The position numbers and the translations under genes were made by a program. A stretch of 64,000 nucleotides of DNA from Cantharellus purpuraceus. Taxonomy: Eukaryota > Basidiomycota > Agaricomycetes > Cantharellales > Hydnaceae. The notes beneath the pieces are model-generated. The model saw only the letters and a list, made by a program, of their open reading frames with translations. It did not search any database and was not told where the DNA came from. Position 1 is the first letter of the stretch; every line of letters begins with the position of its first letter. The stretch lies in contig JALBUN010000018.1 of the NCBI GenBank assembly GCA_025174535.1, forward strand, positions 124,001 to 188,000, given 5' to 3'. Positions 1-11,132 of the stretch are shown in pieces.

Positions 1-995
1 GCCGCCGCACAGCGCTTCTGCTAAATTGCGTGAAATGTGCTTCTCATTCACACATTTTCAACCCTAACTTCTCAAGTGAACTATCCTTGCAATCGGCCCG
101 ACGTCTGGAATGAGTGGCGATTTGATAGGCACACTCGGGGCTGATTCTTGACTGACCTGAGTCTGATCTGGCAGATTAAGATGGTTGACGCCGCGATCGC
201 GATAACACATGGATCCTGCGCGGTGGCGTTGACATTGACGTTCAGCCATCACTTCGAATCCGTTACGCTAAAGGGAGGACGGTCGCACGACCATTGAGGA
301 GGATAGGCTGTGCATCACTTTGGACACACGCTTGTTATCTCACGAACATACACGGTAGAAGTAGTTGTCCATCCCTTTTCAGGAACAGGCCCCTTGAGAT
401 GTATGAGCTGTGCTACCATGATGGGTACGGTAGCTTTGTTGGATGTTTCCCACTGTTCTCAAGCAAGCCCCGAGAAACGGCTGTCACTGTTCAAGAGGAT
501 AGATGTAGCATCACGTGCACTGCCAAGGCACATTAATATTCACAAATATACTACAATAAGCAATTCCAATACTGTCAAGATATTTCCTTATCAGTTTTTT
601 TTTGTCATGGGATCCGGATAAATTCAGAAATCATAATTGCCCTCTCAACACACTGGATACCTTGCCTTACTCCGACATTGGCTGGTGAGAATGGAAACTT
701 CGTCCGATTTTACTCACCAGTCTGGCGTTATTAACGAATGATGCTCTTCGCGGGGAATTGCAAATGAAGGAACCCCCAGATGGCGTCCTGTGACGTTTCC
801 TTATTCCGTAGGTGATGATGAATACAACTTTTGGTCCTTCCGTGACTCCCTCCGCGGACACATCCACGAGTTACCCATGATAGCCGAGCGCCGTACAAGA
901 TGAAACGCCCTGGGCCCGCCAGATCTTAAGCGTCCTGTGTACGACGTGGACAGACAAGCCTCCTCCTGCACTTGACGCTTTCACTCGATTCACAG
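1..995. other. No recognisable gene
   Basis: Open frames here are short and overlap on both strands. None shows a family motif or a convincing set of splice sites. The stretch ends at the start codon of the seven-helix gene, so it probably contains that gene's promoter; I see no clear TATA box. Confidence 0.5.
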
Positions 996-2262
996 ATGTC
1001 TAACGTGTCTTATGCACCCCCGGGCGAGTCTGCCGCTGACCTTTGGCAGGAACGATCGTCTCTGGATGGCTCTGTTCTGGCGGGTGTCGCCTATGGTATG
1101 ACTATTATCTTGCCTGGGAAATCTAGTTACGCTGACTTCGCAACGTAGGAGTTCACTTCACTCTATTCTGGATTGCTATTCCCCTACTGCTCAAACAATG
1201 GAATAGGAAAAAAGAGTGGTTTCTACTCTCGTTTACGATTGTGATGTTCATCCTTGGAACTATATTCATTGGTGCAAACACCAAAGTCAACGAACTTTCC
1301 TTTGTTGATAATCGCAACTTCCCTGGGGGTCCCAACGCGTATTTGGCTTCTTTTTACAATTCGCACCCGAATCTCTTGGGAAATATCATGTTTGTCTTAG
1401 CAAATTGGCTGGCTGATGGCCTTCTGGTGAGATTTGGCATGTGCTTCACAACTAGCCATGCACTTTGCTGATCGTCTGTAGATTTACCGATGTCTCCTTA
1501 TTTATAATTTCCGGTACTGGATCGTACTTCTTCCCGCCCCCATGTACCTGGCTTCCGTCGGTGCGTCCCTGCCTGTTTCCGTCCAGAAGAACAAGTCACT
1601 CATGTTCTATCCATTTTCAGCCATGGGAATCCTGGTTCTCTTCGAAACAAACCTCCCAGCTTCGAATCTTTGGACAGCCCTCAGCGTCAAGTTTACATTA
1701 TCTTACTTCTCGCTGTCGCTGTCGCTCAACGTTCTTTTGACGTTGCTCATTGTCATCCGACTCCTTCTGCATCGTCATCGAACTCAGAAGCACTTGGGAG
1801 CCAAGCATGCCACGCATTACACTTCTATTGCAGCCATGCTAGTCGAATCATCCGCCCTTTACTCTACATTCTCCATCATCTTCATAATATCCTACGCGAG
1901 GAGCAGCCCTGTCCAAAACCTCTTCCTTCCCGTGCTTGGGGAGGTCCAAGTAAGTATCCTCTCGCTATATACCCGACCCACCACTGAATACAACACGTTA
2001 GATGATTTCTCCCCTCTTAATCGTGATTCGCGTTGCACTTGGCCGTGGCTGGTCGAGAAACACTGCTGATACACTTTTAACTGGAACCGATTTCCAAATG
2101 CGCAATGCCTCAACGCTCGGGTCGACAGCGGCGAGTCGTAGTCGTCCGAGTGAATATCCGTTGAGCTCCATTGGCACCGTCGCCATTGGTTTGGACAAAA
2201 CGTCGGCTACTGCCTCGGCCATTTCTGAGTCGAAGGGCCGGGGTGTGAAGGCATCGCTTTGA
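996..2262 (+). CDS. Seven-helix integral membrane protein, mushroom-type
   Basis: Five exons fit in frame: 996-1095, 1149-1426, 1482-1560, 1621-1949 and 2002-2262, with GT-AG introns of 52-60 bases, giving about 348 residues. The N terminus has the motif YAPPGESAADLW, and hydrophobic helices alternate with short loops. A conserved block NRNFPGGPNAY lies in the second exon, HATHYTSIAAMLVESSALYS in the fourth, and SPLLIVIRVALGRGWSR starts the last. This arrangement is typical of a large family of uncharacterised membrane proteins in Agaricomycetes. Function is unknown; a receptor-like role has been supposed for such proteins only by topology. The Ser/Thr-rich tail after the last helix is probably cytoplasmic. 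The gene appears intact. Confidence 0.85.
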
Positions 2263-3132
2263 TTGAGAGAGAGAGAGGGAGGGGCGTTCTGTACTACTAA
2301 AATGGGTGAATATTCTGCATTAGTTTACGTGTACTCCCGATAGCCAGCGCAAAGCTGTGATACTTCGTGTTCGTTTTATAAGAGGTCAGGCTACCCACTC
2401 ATGGTCAACATATTTCTTCCAAAATAACTTACCAACACCAGCCGGTCGTGCTCACCCTTGACAAGTTCAGTTCACGTTTATATCCAAGCCCGTATCTAGT
2501 CCTTTCAGACTCCATGATATTGATATTAACTGCGAAAGGAGACAGAACTAGATGTGGCCTGTCCAATCGTGTAAGGACGGGATAAGTCACGATCAAGTTC
2601 ACATCATAACTGTTGATATGCAGCAAGAACAATAATGTATATCCAATTCGAGTGCTGTGGACCATTAGGGATCCAACGCCATCTCTTTTCCTCTGACAGG
2701 AAGAAATTTTTGTCTGTGGAGCATCAAAAGCCGGTCCTATAGTATCAAGGGTGTGTTGAAAGCGGAACCAACACTAGCAGACAACTGAGAGCGGAGTCAA
2801 AGGACATCTTTTCATAAATATTGGGCTCGGGACTCCCTGGAATCCCTGGCAATCAGGGTGCGAGGGTATAGGTAGCTCAATGTGGCACAGATGCTATCCG
2901 GAACCCTGAAGTGCCACTGCACCAATCTCAATCAGGCTTCCATATGATTGAGCTCGGCCCGCACTCAGGTTGTGGATGTTCTTATTTCCTCCCTCAAACG
3001 TGCTTCAAGAATTGATATTCGCTACCTCTGTGCGGCAATTTCAGCTTTGAGAAAAAAAACAATATGGAGACCCTGTGAAGTAATCTAATGTCTACCCCTC
3101 ATCAAGATGTGAGACCGCGAAAACATGGTACT
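2263..3132. other. Intergenic region, no gene seen
   Basis: This lies between the membrane-protein gene and peptide gene P1. It starts with a GA-rich run (gagagagaga) just after the stop codon. No open frame has family features. It presumably holds the 3' end of the upstream gene and the distal promoter of P1. Confidence 0.45.
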
Positions 3133-3155
3133 GGCGCTACAATTTAGTATTTAAG
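3133..3155 (+). promoter_or_regulatory. Shared 23-base promoter element of peptide gene P1
   Basis: Begins GGCGC and ends AGTATTTAAG. Four other peptide genes carry a 23-base block of the same layout (GGCG at the left, ATTTMAG at the right). Here 58 bases separate it from the ATG. The right end could be a TATA-like core; the left end resembles an E2F/MBF-type GGCGC core. Its role is inferred from conservation. Confidence 0.6.
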
Positions 3156-3213
3156 GACAGTACTTGTTTGAAGTAAACGCACTCTCAGCACTGCTCTCGT
3201 ATCATAGCCAACT

Positions 3214-3405
3214 ATGAACTTCGCACGCGTGATCTTTACCCTCGTCGCCTTTGCTCTTGCGAGCAATGTTAACTCATCTCCCACCCTGCCCTGTGCAGAA
3301 GTCGGTGAGTCTCCTTCAGACATATCCATGACATGACATTCTCTGAACGCTAGGCTCTCAACAGCTGCTGCAGATGCGAGCGAAAATGGTCTTGACTGTT
3401 TGTGA
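3214..3405 (+). CDS. Small secreted peptide P1 (C-x14-C-L family)
   Basis: Exons 3214-3304 and 3365-3405 join to a 43-residue product. Residues 1 to about 20 form a signal peptide (basic start, hydrophobic core VIFTLVAFALAS). The mature part has two cysteines, one in SPTLPCAEV and one in the C-terminal SENGLDCL, with 14 residues between them. A second intron (3420-3474) lies 14 bases after the stop codon in the 3' UTR. The same architecture recurs in P2-P5, which lie 13-25 kb away; P1 is the most diverged. No database family is recognised. A secreted one-disulfide peptide or a processed precursor are both possible. It is not a CaaX pheromone, because only one residue follows the last cysteine. 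Confidence 0.75.
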
Positions 3406-3489
3406 TTTCCATACACGAGGTGAATTATCCGTCCATCAATCCTTTTTATATACCGACCAAGCACCATTCCACAGCCCCTCAAGGCCAAC

Positions 3490-4584
3490 GGACACTTCCT
3501 ATATGTATTTTATGCACCAAACCACTCATGCACCACCGCAGAGTGTTATATTTTTTGGGACTGTCTCACTTGCATACCTCGTTTTGAAGAAACATGTACA
3601 TTCTTCTGCAATACTAGTACTGACCTACTCGAATTTATGAGTCTAGCCGCGATCGCCATCACCATCACCACTTGTGTTGATAAGCCACGGAAAACTCAAA
3701 GAAGTCACCGATGGCTACAGTAGTATCAATGCACATACTTCCTTCTGAGCATTCCAGCGCAGCAAATACATGACGGAAACTTTACAGTAATGATACAGAA
3801 GTAGAGAAGCACAATATAGAGGCATTATCGGCTTCCCTGGCCGAAGCTCACGCAGTATGCTTCCGTGACACGAAGCGACAAATGCGACTCGGAGGACATG
3901 GATGGATCTCGGTTACTGCTCACTTCCTTCTCCTGGCTCTGAGTCCTCTGTTTCCAATGAGACCGCAGCGACCTCTTGGAGTGCATGGTTCTAAATCGTG
4001 TGCTCACGATGAGCCTTTGTTAGGCCCTGCTCTTGTTAGGAACCGGCTCGGTCTAGGCGAGCCTAGATGTAAGGAACCCAGACTCAACGGGGTACGGAAC
4101 CTAACACTTAAACTTGAATATAACAACTGATCCCGTGAGATTAAAGTGGGACAGGGAAACTGTCTCACTTATATAGGTAGACAAGAAGTAGATACATGTA
4201 ATAATCTTTTGACCTTGAACTACATACTTGGGTTTGACCGGTTATCTAGTTGAACTTAGTAACACTTTGAAGTCCGAATCTATATTCTTACACTTTTTTA
4301 ACCTCTCTACAAATCCAAGCTACCTCAAGTATGAATCAGACTGATCACCTGTAAGTACTTGATAACACTCAAGTGACTGAACAATTTTATTATCTAGGAT
4401 AAGATGACAACTCATATGGGAAGACCTTATGGACCACTCAGCTTCAATGAAGATGAAGATGTAGTCACTCGGCCTCACACCAGATGAGCTGCAAGTGCTG
4501 GCTCTATCTCACACAAACAATATAGCCTTGGAACCCACTGCATACATGAAGAGAAACACCTTGAACATGAATGCAAGAGAGACA
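3490..4584. other. Gene-free stretch entering the transposon block
   Basis: Beyond the P1 3' UTR I find no coding signature. From about 4018 (tgttaggccctgc) the sequence becomes AT-rich and looks like LTR-type repeat, with a TATATAGG near 4170, but I could not define both ends or a target duplication. Confidence 0.4.
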
Positions 4585-4716
4585 TGTTAAGGCTTTCAGA
4601 CTTGATTCATACTAACACAGAACTAAACCAAGTATTATTGGTTGGGTGATGTGGTATACAGTGTGGGTGTGTCTAAAAAGTCTATCTACTATACATGGAC
4701 CCACATGTGTACTTGG

Positions 4717-5991
4717 TGTTTTGGAACCATGAACTTCAACCTAAACTGTGGTGTTAATCACAATCTAAGTTTAGCCCAAGGATGTATGACCTTTCAAGGC
4801 TAGTGATAAGCTTGAAACTATTTTAATGGAGAACCCAATTAAGGGTGAACAAACACAATCAATGTTGCCACAGGAAGTGAAGCAATAGAGACAAAGGAGG
4901 AAGTAACCTAGTGCCTTAGGACTGCAGGTTGAGTGGATTAAAGCCAACAATAATCCCTTCAATGTAAAAAGATAGATACACACTTGAACACTTCCTTCTG
5001 AACAAGCATAGTCACTGTACATGTCTTATCTGTGATAGAATCAGCAGTCAATCTTGTCTCAAAGAGGTGAGTTAATAGACTGTGGTGTTGATTTATTGAA
5101 ATGCCCACAATTGAACCAACCAATCAATAGCAAAGTATGTATTAACCTGACTAATCTCAGAGTCTCAATTAAATGTGCAGTATTCTTGACCAACCAATAG
5201 CCTAGTATGTATTAACCTGACTAACCTCAGAGTCTCAATTGAACATGCAAGGTTCTTGATTATAACCAATTGCCCAATACATGATAATTTGACTAACCTC
5301 AGAGTCTCAATTACATGTGTAAGGTTCTTGATCAATGAATAACAATTAATACACTTCAAGTTACTGCTCTGAGTGGGCTTGTAGTGTGTTAATTACTAAT
5401 CAGTTACTCCATATTAACCTCTTCTCCGAGTTTGATTAATATTAGAGCCTGCTGCACTTGTAATATAATAGCTTCTGGCTTCTCCAAGAGTCAATCAAAG
5501 CTAATATACCTTAAGAGTAGCTGATATAAGCATGCTGCTTATGTGATGATTACTCAATGCTTGAGTAGACACTGCTGTGTGTGTCTGGTAAAAAGATATA
5601 TTCTTTATTGCACTGCTGTTGCAGCCCTTTTTATATACATGGGCTATCTAGCTTATGTAACTAATTAGAGAATATTCCTGAGGCTTAGGGAAGTCGCTAG
5701 AAGGAAAGAGAAGGCTGGAGAACCTTGTGGAAGGTCCAGGAAGGTGTCAGAACCTTCTGTGGCCACTTTCAGCTGAAGTGCATGAACTCCACTGCTTATG
5801 TAATATGCATGTGATTTCCTTGCACATGAGTGCTCTTTGAGGTCACATGACATATTATATCAGCATACTTGTGGGCTCAAATACACAAAAATGCAAAATA
5901 TAAGTACATTCATTAGAACATTTGAAATACCTCTGAACTACCAAATAATAGTCCTTATTTGAAGTAGTTTAGAACTTCAGATACCCCAACA
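4717..5991 (-). mobile_element. Solo LTR (1275 bases) with 5-base target duplication
   Basis: It starts TGTTTTGGAACC and ends ATACCCCAACA, so it has TG...CA ends. CTTGG occurs directly before (4712-4716) and after (5992-5996). On the minus strand there is a TATATAAAAAGGG box near 5620-5640, which sets the orientation. The minus-strand 3' end GGTTCCAAAACA is shared with the solo LTR at 51352-52778, so the two probably belong to related retrotransposons. No internal coding region remains. Confidence 0.75.
5130..5345. repeat. Three tandem units of about 70-75 bases inside the solo LTR
   Basis: The phrase tgactaacctcagagtctca occurs three times with small changes (the first has tgactaatctcagag), each followed by a diverged tail ending in ttcttga. 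The units are imperfect, which suggests an old duplication inside the LTR. Confidence 0.7.
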
Positions 5992-6113
5992 CTTGGGTCC
6001 ATGGATTATATAATAACTATATATGCACCCTGTGGAGGCATATCCCTATCAAGAGAACAGCAGTCCTTAAGGGAATGCTGTATATATACTTATGTATAAC
6101 TATACTACCTCAA

Positions 6114-6638
6114 TATTACGCACTAGGTCTGATTGGGGGTCAGAGATTGGGTTGGAGGTTTGGTCGGAGTAGGAGGAGTCAGGTACGTTGTGGGGGTCAG
6201 AACAGACTTGGCTTCAGCTTATGTGCTGCACCCTCACTGATACTGGTGTCCGAGATTTTGGAGATGGAGTACGACTTGGAGAGTTAGGATCAGACTTAGG
6301 AACTAGGTGTGATTCAATATTTGAACTGGGGAATGAAGTCCCCAGTCGGGCAACTTAAATACATATTTGAAATCTAATAATAATTACTCCAGTGATGGGC
6401 CTCCAAGGCTGACAGCCTTACATGAGTATGTCTGAGTCCAATGGGGATGGATGTCCAGGTTTCTATGGTGATGCTGATGCATCAATTGGAACTGGAGATG
6501 GATGGGTGGAATTGGCGGTGACAATCGGACAGGTAGATGGAGACGTGGCAGTTTCCAAATGGAGTATAGATTTCATGTGCGTGGGGATCTGAGTGGATCG
6601 GATGGGGATCTGGGTGTTTACTGAATATAGTCATAACA
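6114..6638 (-). repeat. Gypsy LTR, left copy
   Basis: About 525 bases match 14991-15521 in direct orientation, including cttggcttcagcttatgtg and gggaatgaagtccccagt. The ends are tattacgcac (TGTTACACAC in the other copy, so the TG end is mutated) and cataaca. The Gypsy pol genes between the two LTRs run on the minus strand. The outer flanks do not share a 5-base duplication, so the pair is not a simple single insertion. Confidence 0.7.
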
Positions 6639-6779
6639 GTATCTCTCCATTTAAGGCCAAGCCTCTGAGGCCTCATGTCCATGGATTGAATAGGTGAGAT
6701 GGTTGGGCACAATCAGAGTTATACTGGGGGTCTGGAGACATATAAAAGGAGGGGCATGATTGAGGTCTTATCCTCAACG

Positions 6780-8364
6780 ATGTCAAACCCTTTGGCAAGC
6801 ATGAGCATGGCTGAGCTTGAGCGGTTGCTCTTGGCCTGACGGAAGGAAGAGGAAGAGGAGCGGAAATGGAAGGAAGAGGAAGAGGAGTGGAAACGGAAGG
6901 AAGAGGAAGAGGAGCGGAAACGGAAGGAAGAGGAAGAGGAGTGGAGATGGAAAGAGGAGGAGGAAGCAGAATGGAGACGGAAGGAGGAGGAAGAGGCAGA
7001 ATAGAGGTGGAAGGAGGTGGAGGAGGTGGAACAGAGATGGAAGGAGGCGGAGGAGTGGAGACGGAAGGAGGCGGTGGAGACAGAATGGAAAGAGGAGGAA
7101 GCAAAGGCCAAGAGAGCCTGCAGGGTCAAGGAACTTGCAGCTGCGATGGAGGCCACGAGACTGAAGGAAGTGGAGGAGCAGGCGCATGAGCTAGAAGCTG
7201 CCAGGGAGGTAGAGGAGGAGGTGACTGGGGCAGGGGCAACCAGCCATCCAGGAAGTCCGAGTGTGCCTATATGGACAGGGACCCCCAAGGTCGCCATCAT
7301 CTCCGTTATGTGGATGGAGACAGCTCGTCCAACAACTGTCACTGCAGTGGACTCGCCATTACATCTGCAGGCATGACCATTATTTGGGTTGGGTGTGGCT
7401 GAGGAAGATGAAGCAGCGGAGGCAGAGAGGGTGGAGGTGGAGGCAGATCCCGATGCCAATATGGAGCTCGATGCAAATGTGGAGCCCAAGGTGGGTGTGG
7501 ATGTTGGGATGGATGTGGAGCCGGATCTGACTTCAAATTGTTACGAGGAGATGGCTTGGGTAGCCGTGGTCAAGGCTCACAAAAGAGTGGAGCTCTATGC
7601 TGCTACCACCAAGAAGAATCTCAACATCATGGTCTTTTCATTGAAGGTGTACCTGAGTGCTGATACAGAGAAGCAGGAGGCAGATCGGAGGGTCATATGG
7701 TGCAAGGCGGAGAGTCACGTGTTGGCAACCCATAAGAAGGAGCTGCGTGTCGCTAGGTTGGCAATCCAGCTTCACAAGCACGAGATGGAGAAGGTGGCAG
7801 CAGAACAGCAGGACAAGGAAAAGGAGAGGGAACACTTGGAGGCTGCAGTGAGAAGGGGTGGACCACCCAAGGCTCTGGCTCCAGTGGAGCCATTTGGTGG
7901 GCCCAGCATAACTTGCGACTTGTGTTGTGATGTGGGCATAGAGTGTGTGTGGCCTAACTCACTGCCTTCTTGTCGGGGTCGGAAAGGAGGTGTAGGATCA
8001 ATGGAAAGTTTGATCCCTGGAGTCGGAGTGTCAAGCCCCGACTAGTGGTACAAGGAGGGGTGGAGAAAGAAACAGAAGGTCATCTGACCAAAAAGCAGTG
8101 GATGGAGATGGGTGCTGTGGCAGCCAGGGGTAGTGGTGTCAGATCGGAAGGGGCAATGACCGGTGCAGGTATGGGGCACGTCTCTGCACCCAACAGTACC
8201 GTGAGCCAGCTTATCCAGCTGGTTAATCTGCAGTCGGAGCACCTCCAGTGGATGGAGGGGTTACTAGTGGACTTGGTGAAGATGATGAAACAGAAGGAGG
8301 TTCTGGAGGGTCAGCAGATGGCTGAGTTACGTTGGCTGTGGAAGTTCATGGCCCCTTTGGATGA
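6780..8364 (+). pseudogene. Decayed coiled-coil protein with Cys cluster
   Basis: A TATAAAA box at 6741-6747 precedes an ATG at 6780 (MSNPLASMSMAELERLLLA). The same frame then runs to 8045 with stops at 6837 (TGA), 7002 (TAG), 7374 (TGA) and 8043 (TAG); a +2 frame continues from about 7970. Residues coded by 6840-7000 are a repeat of about ten residues (RKWKEEEEE type), clearly a charged coiled coil. Further on there is a small cysteine group, ITCDLCCDVGIECVWP. Similar coiled-coil plus Cys-group proteins are common in repeat-rich mushroom genomes. It lies antisense to the Gypsy genes and inside the LTR-bounded block. It could be a captured host gene or a gene of another element. It joins the Gypsy sequence near 8365. 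Confidence 0.55.
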
Positions 8365-10866
8365 GGATTTGGAACATCTGGAACCCAATGAGTCAGTATC
8401 AGAGCAGAAGGAAAGGCCTTTTTCAAGGTCTCAAAACACTGTCTACATTCATCAGTGAAATTCCATTGGATACCCTCCCTAGTGAGTTGGGTGAGCGGAA
8501 TGGTGATATCGGAGTAGCTGTGAATGAAGCGGCAGTAGAAGTTGGTGAACCCTAGGAAGGACTGTATGTCTTTGACTTTCTGGGGTTCTGGCCATTCCTG
8601 TATGGCTTTGATTTTGTCATCAGACATTGTCAATCCTGCCAGGGAGAGGATATAGCCTAGGTATTTGACTGAGTTGGAGTGGAATTTGCATTTGTCAGCA
8701 TGGGCGAAGAGGCCATGTTTTCAGAGACGTTGGAGTGCCTCTCGGACATGTGTCTGATGTTCTTCTTCATTGTCCAAATATACCAAAATGTTGTTTAAGT
8801 AAACGAGGACAGTCACATTGAGGAGGTCGGTGAAGGTATCATTCATGAACCTCTGGAAGGCGGCCAGAGCATTGGTTAGTCCAAAGGGCATGACACACCA
8901 CTCAAAAGATCCATATCTTGTGTGGAAAGTTGTTTTCCATTCGTTGCCTTCTCGGATGCGGACTAGATGGTAGGCATGTTGGAGATCTATTTTGGAATGG
9001 ATCTTAGTGTTTCAAGGACTCGAGTAGGTCCGCGGTGTGGGGTATTGGGTATTGGTCTTTCTTGGTGATCTTGTTGAGTCCCTGGAAGTTGACGCATAGA
9101 CGGAGTGATCTGTCCTTTTTGCAGACAAATAGGACCAGAGCTCCATGGGGTGATAGGGATGGGTGGATGAAGCCCGTGGCCAAGTTCTCGTCTATGAATG
9201 TGTGGAGAGCCAGTAGCTCTTTTTGGGATAGCGAGTAGATAGGGCCAAGCGGAGGGGTGGAGTTGTCATCCAGTTCAATCTTGAGATCATATGGTCGGTG
9301 TTCTGCTAGGGAGTCAGCTTTAGACTTGCTGAATATGTCAGTGAACTCATGATACTCCTTAGGAACCATAGATAGGTCTGGTGGAGTTGATCGGGTGGAA
9401 CGAGCGGCGAGGAATATCGGATCGGAGAGGTGGACCTGGAATGTGTGAGAACCATCCAGTTTGCTCAGTCTGGCAAAGACCATAGCGTCCACCATTGATA
9501 TGAACAGCAGGGTAGACAGAGTATCTATCGGAGCGGAGTCAGCAGAGGTGGAAGATAGTTTTGCACCTAAAGTTGCTGGTGATGTCAGGAATGACACAGC
9601 CTGTACTGGAGAATGGAATGTGATATGGCCCAATGCCCAGTCAATCAACAGATTGTAGCAGGTGAGCCAGTTATGTCCGAGAACCACAGAACAGCTGGAG
9701 TCAAGCGGAGTAATATAGAATGTAAGGTTCTGGATTTCTCTGACAGAAAAACAGATAGACAGATCTATAGCCCGTGAAATGACAGCATTAGTAGTGCCAT
9801 CAAATAATCGGAGTGATATCGGAGTTATGGTGTATGTATGGAGTTTATGTAAATCAGAAAAAAAGGAATTGAGGAAACAATGAGTAGAACCAGAGTCAAT
9901 TAATGCTTGGATAGTGGTATTGGGAATGGAGTTGGAGTAGATGTAAGGGAGTCAGAGTGGGAAAGAGTGGATGTGTCCAGGCAGACCTTGTTTGTCATAT
10001 GGGGAGTACCAATGCAGCCCTCAGCCTGTACAAAGGCTATAGGACTGCTTACTATTTTTTTGGGTCTGTTGTGGCGTTGGCAGCATGGCCCTTTGCCTTT
10101 GCTGTGGACGAGGTTGCCTTGTTGCAATCCTTGGCTTGGTGGCCAGGCTTTCCGCAGAACAGACAGAAGTTGTTGTCCATGCAGTGCTGGTGTTCCTGCT
10201 GGGTAAGTTTTCTGTCCTTCCCTAGCTTGGTGGAGAGGTCCAGAGTACTTTTGCAAGCTCTGGAGTTATTGCTGGTGCTGGAATTGTTCTGACTGGAACT
10301 GGAAGTGGCAGTATTACCAGTATTTGATTTCTGGCCTGAGTTGGCAGTGGTCCTCTTATCAGAGCCCTTGTTGGACTTTGGGGTCTTGTCTGATGATTTG
10401 TCCGATTTGTTGTTAGTCAAATTTTCATGGGAGACCTCGGATTGATGTTCCCAATAATGGGCATCGATGGATTGGGCGAGTTTGCAAAGGGTAACCAAAG
10501 TATCTGGCTTACTGATGCATGATATCTCATCCTTGATGCAGGATGGGAGTCCAATGTAAAATTGGCATCAGAGTGCGGTGTCGCCCCATTGGACTTTCGG
10601 GGCTAGCTGCTGGAAACTCACAATGTATTTTGCAATTTTGTGATTTTCCTTCATTTGAAGTCGATTGAGTTCATTCTCAGCATTGGCCTCAGGGTTGTAA
10701 GGACCAAAATTGGTCTGAAGTTCAGAGATGAAGTCAGAGTAGTCTTCTGACCATATTGGGTCATCAGAGTCATCCATGAGCGCTGGCTCGAAGTAGTCCA
10801 GTGCGGTGCCCTTGAGATAGGACATGGTGAAGGTGACCTTCGCCTGATCGGATGTGAATGCGTCGG
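8365..10866 (-). pseudogene. Gypsy retrotransposon copy 1, gag-pol remnant
   Basis: On the minus strand, from high to low coordinates: gag (10568-10866, with YLKGTALDYFEPALMDDSDD), a zinc knuckle CLFCGKPGHQAKDC (near 10123-10165), an aspartic protease motif ALIDSGS (near 9890-9912), reverse transcriptase (9004-9687 and below) and an RNase H lead-in QEWPEPQKVKDIQSFLGFTN (near 8550-8610). Frames are broken between domains. The RT active site YLDD reads YLNN here (codons at 8788-8793), so this copy is catalytically dead. Integrase is missing because the copy stops at the junction with the coiled-coil pseudogene. The gag 5' end is rearranged (see 10867-11132). Confidence 0.85.
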
Positions 10867-11132
10867 GGTGCAAAAGCTCCAGCTGTTCTTGGTCCAATGC
10901 CGGTTGAATTTCCATGACCGAATGTGCATGAACCATCGAGGTGCCCACTCCCAGCATCGACACCATCCCCAAGGTCATCAAAGAACCGACAGATCACATA
11001 GAGGCCATCAATGAAGAAGATGACACCCCGCCCTCTCCAAATCTGGCGCAAGCCATCTCCCTGCTCACCAGCAGCATCCGTAACCCACAAGCCCCTAAGT
11101 CCCAGACCAAGGTCTGAGAACCCGACCCCTTC
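10867..11132 (+). other. Inverted gag segment between two Gypsy copies
   Basis: Here gag sequence runs on the + strand, opposite to the rest of both Gypsy copies. 10927-11128 translates on + as PSIDTIPKVIKEPTDHIE followed by NEEDDTPPSPNLAQAIS, which matches the minus-strand gag start of copy 2 (14740-14935). The adjoining 10867-10916 is also inverted, but is out of order relative to copy 2. So the junction is a compound rearrangement and not one clean inversion. Confidence 0.7.

Larger units (their letters stand above)
4585..6113 (-). repeat. Remnant of short LTR (family C), split by a solo LTR
   Basis: 4585-4716 and 5992-6113 together match, in reverse, the 267-base LTR at 14033-14299. Shared pieces include ggttgggtgatgtg and agaacttag-type blocks in the first half, and gggaatgctgtatatatac in the second. 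The halves are separated by the solo LTR at 4717-5991. Its right end abuts the Gypsy LTR at 6114. Confidence 0.55.

Noticed and set aside
4018..4292. Small solo LTR starting TGTTAGGCCCTGC
   Set aside because: It has a TG start and a TATA-like box, but the candidate end (cttaca) gives no target duplication and no second copy is seen in the window.
5086..5991. A solo LTR bounded at 5086 (TGTTGATTTATTG)
   Set aside because: The flanks there do not match. Extending the left end to 4717 gives a perfect CTTGG duplication and joins the two halves of the family C LTR.
6817..7489. Long proline- and serine-rich frames on both strands
   Set aside because: They are shadows of the GGAAGAGGAAGAGGAG-type purine repeat, which stays open in several frames because it lacks stop-forming bases.
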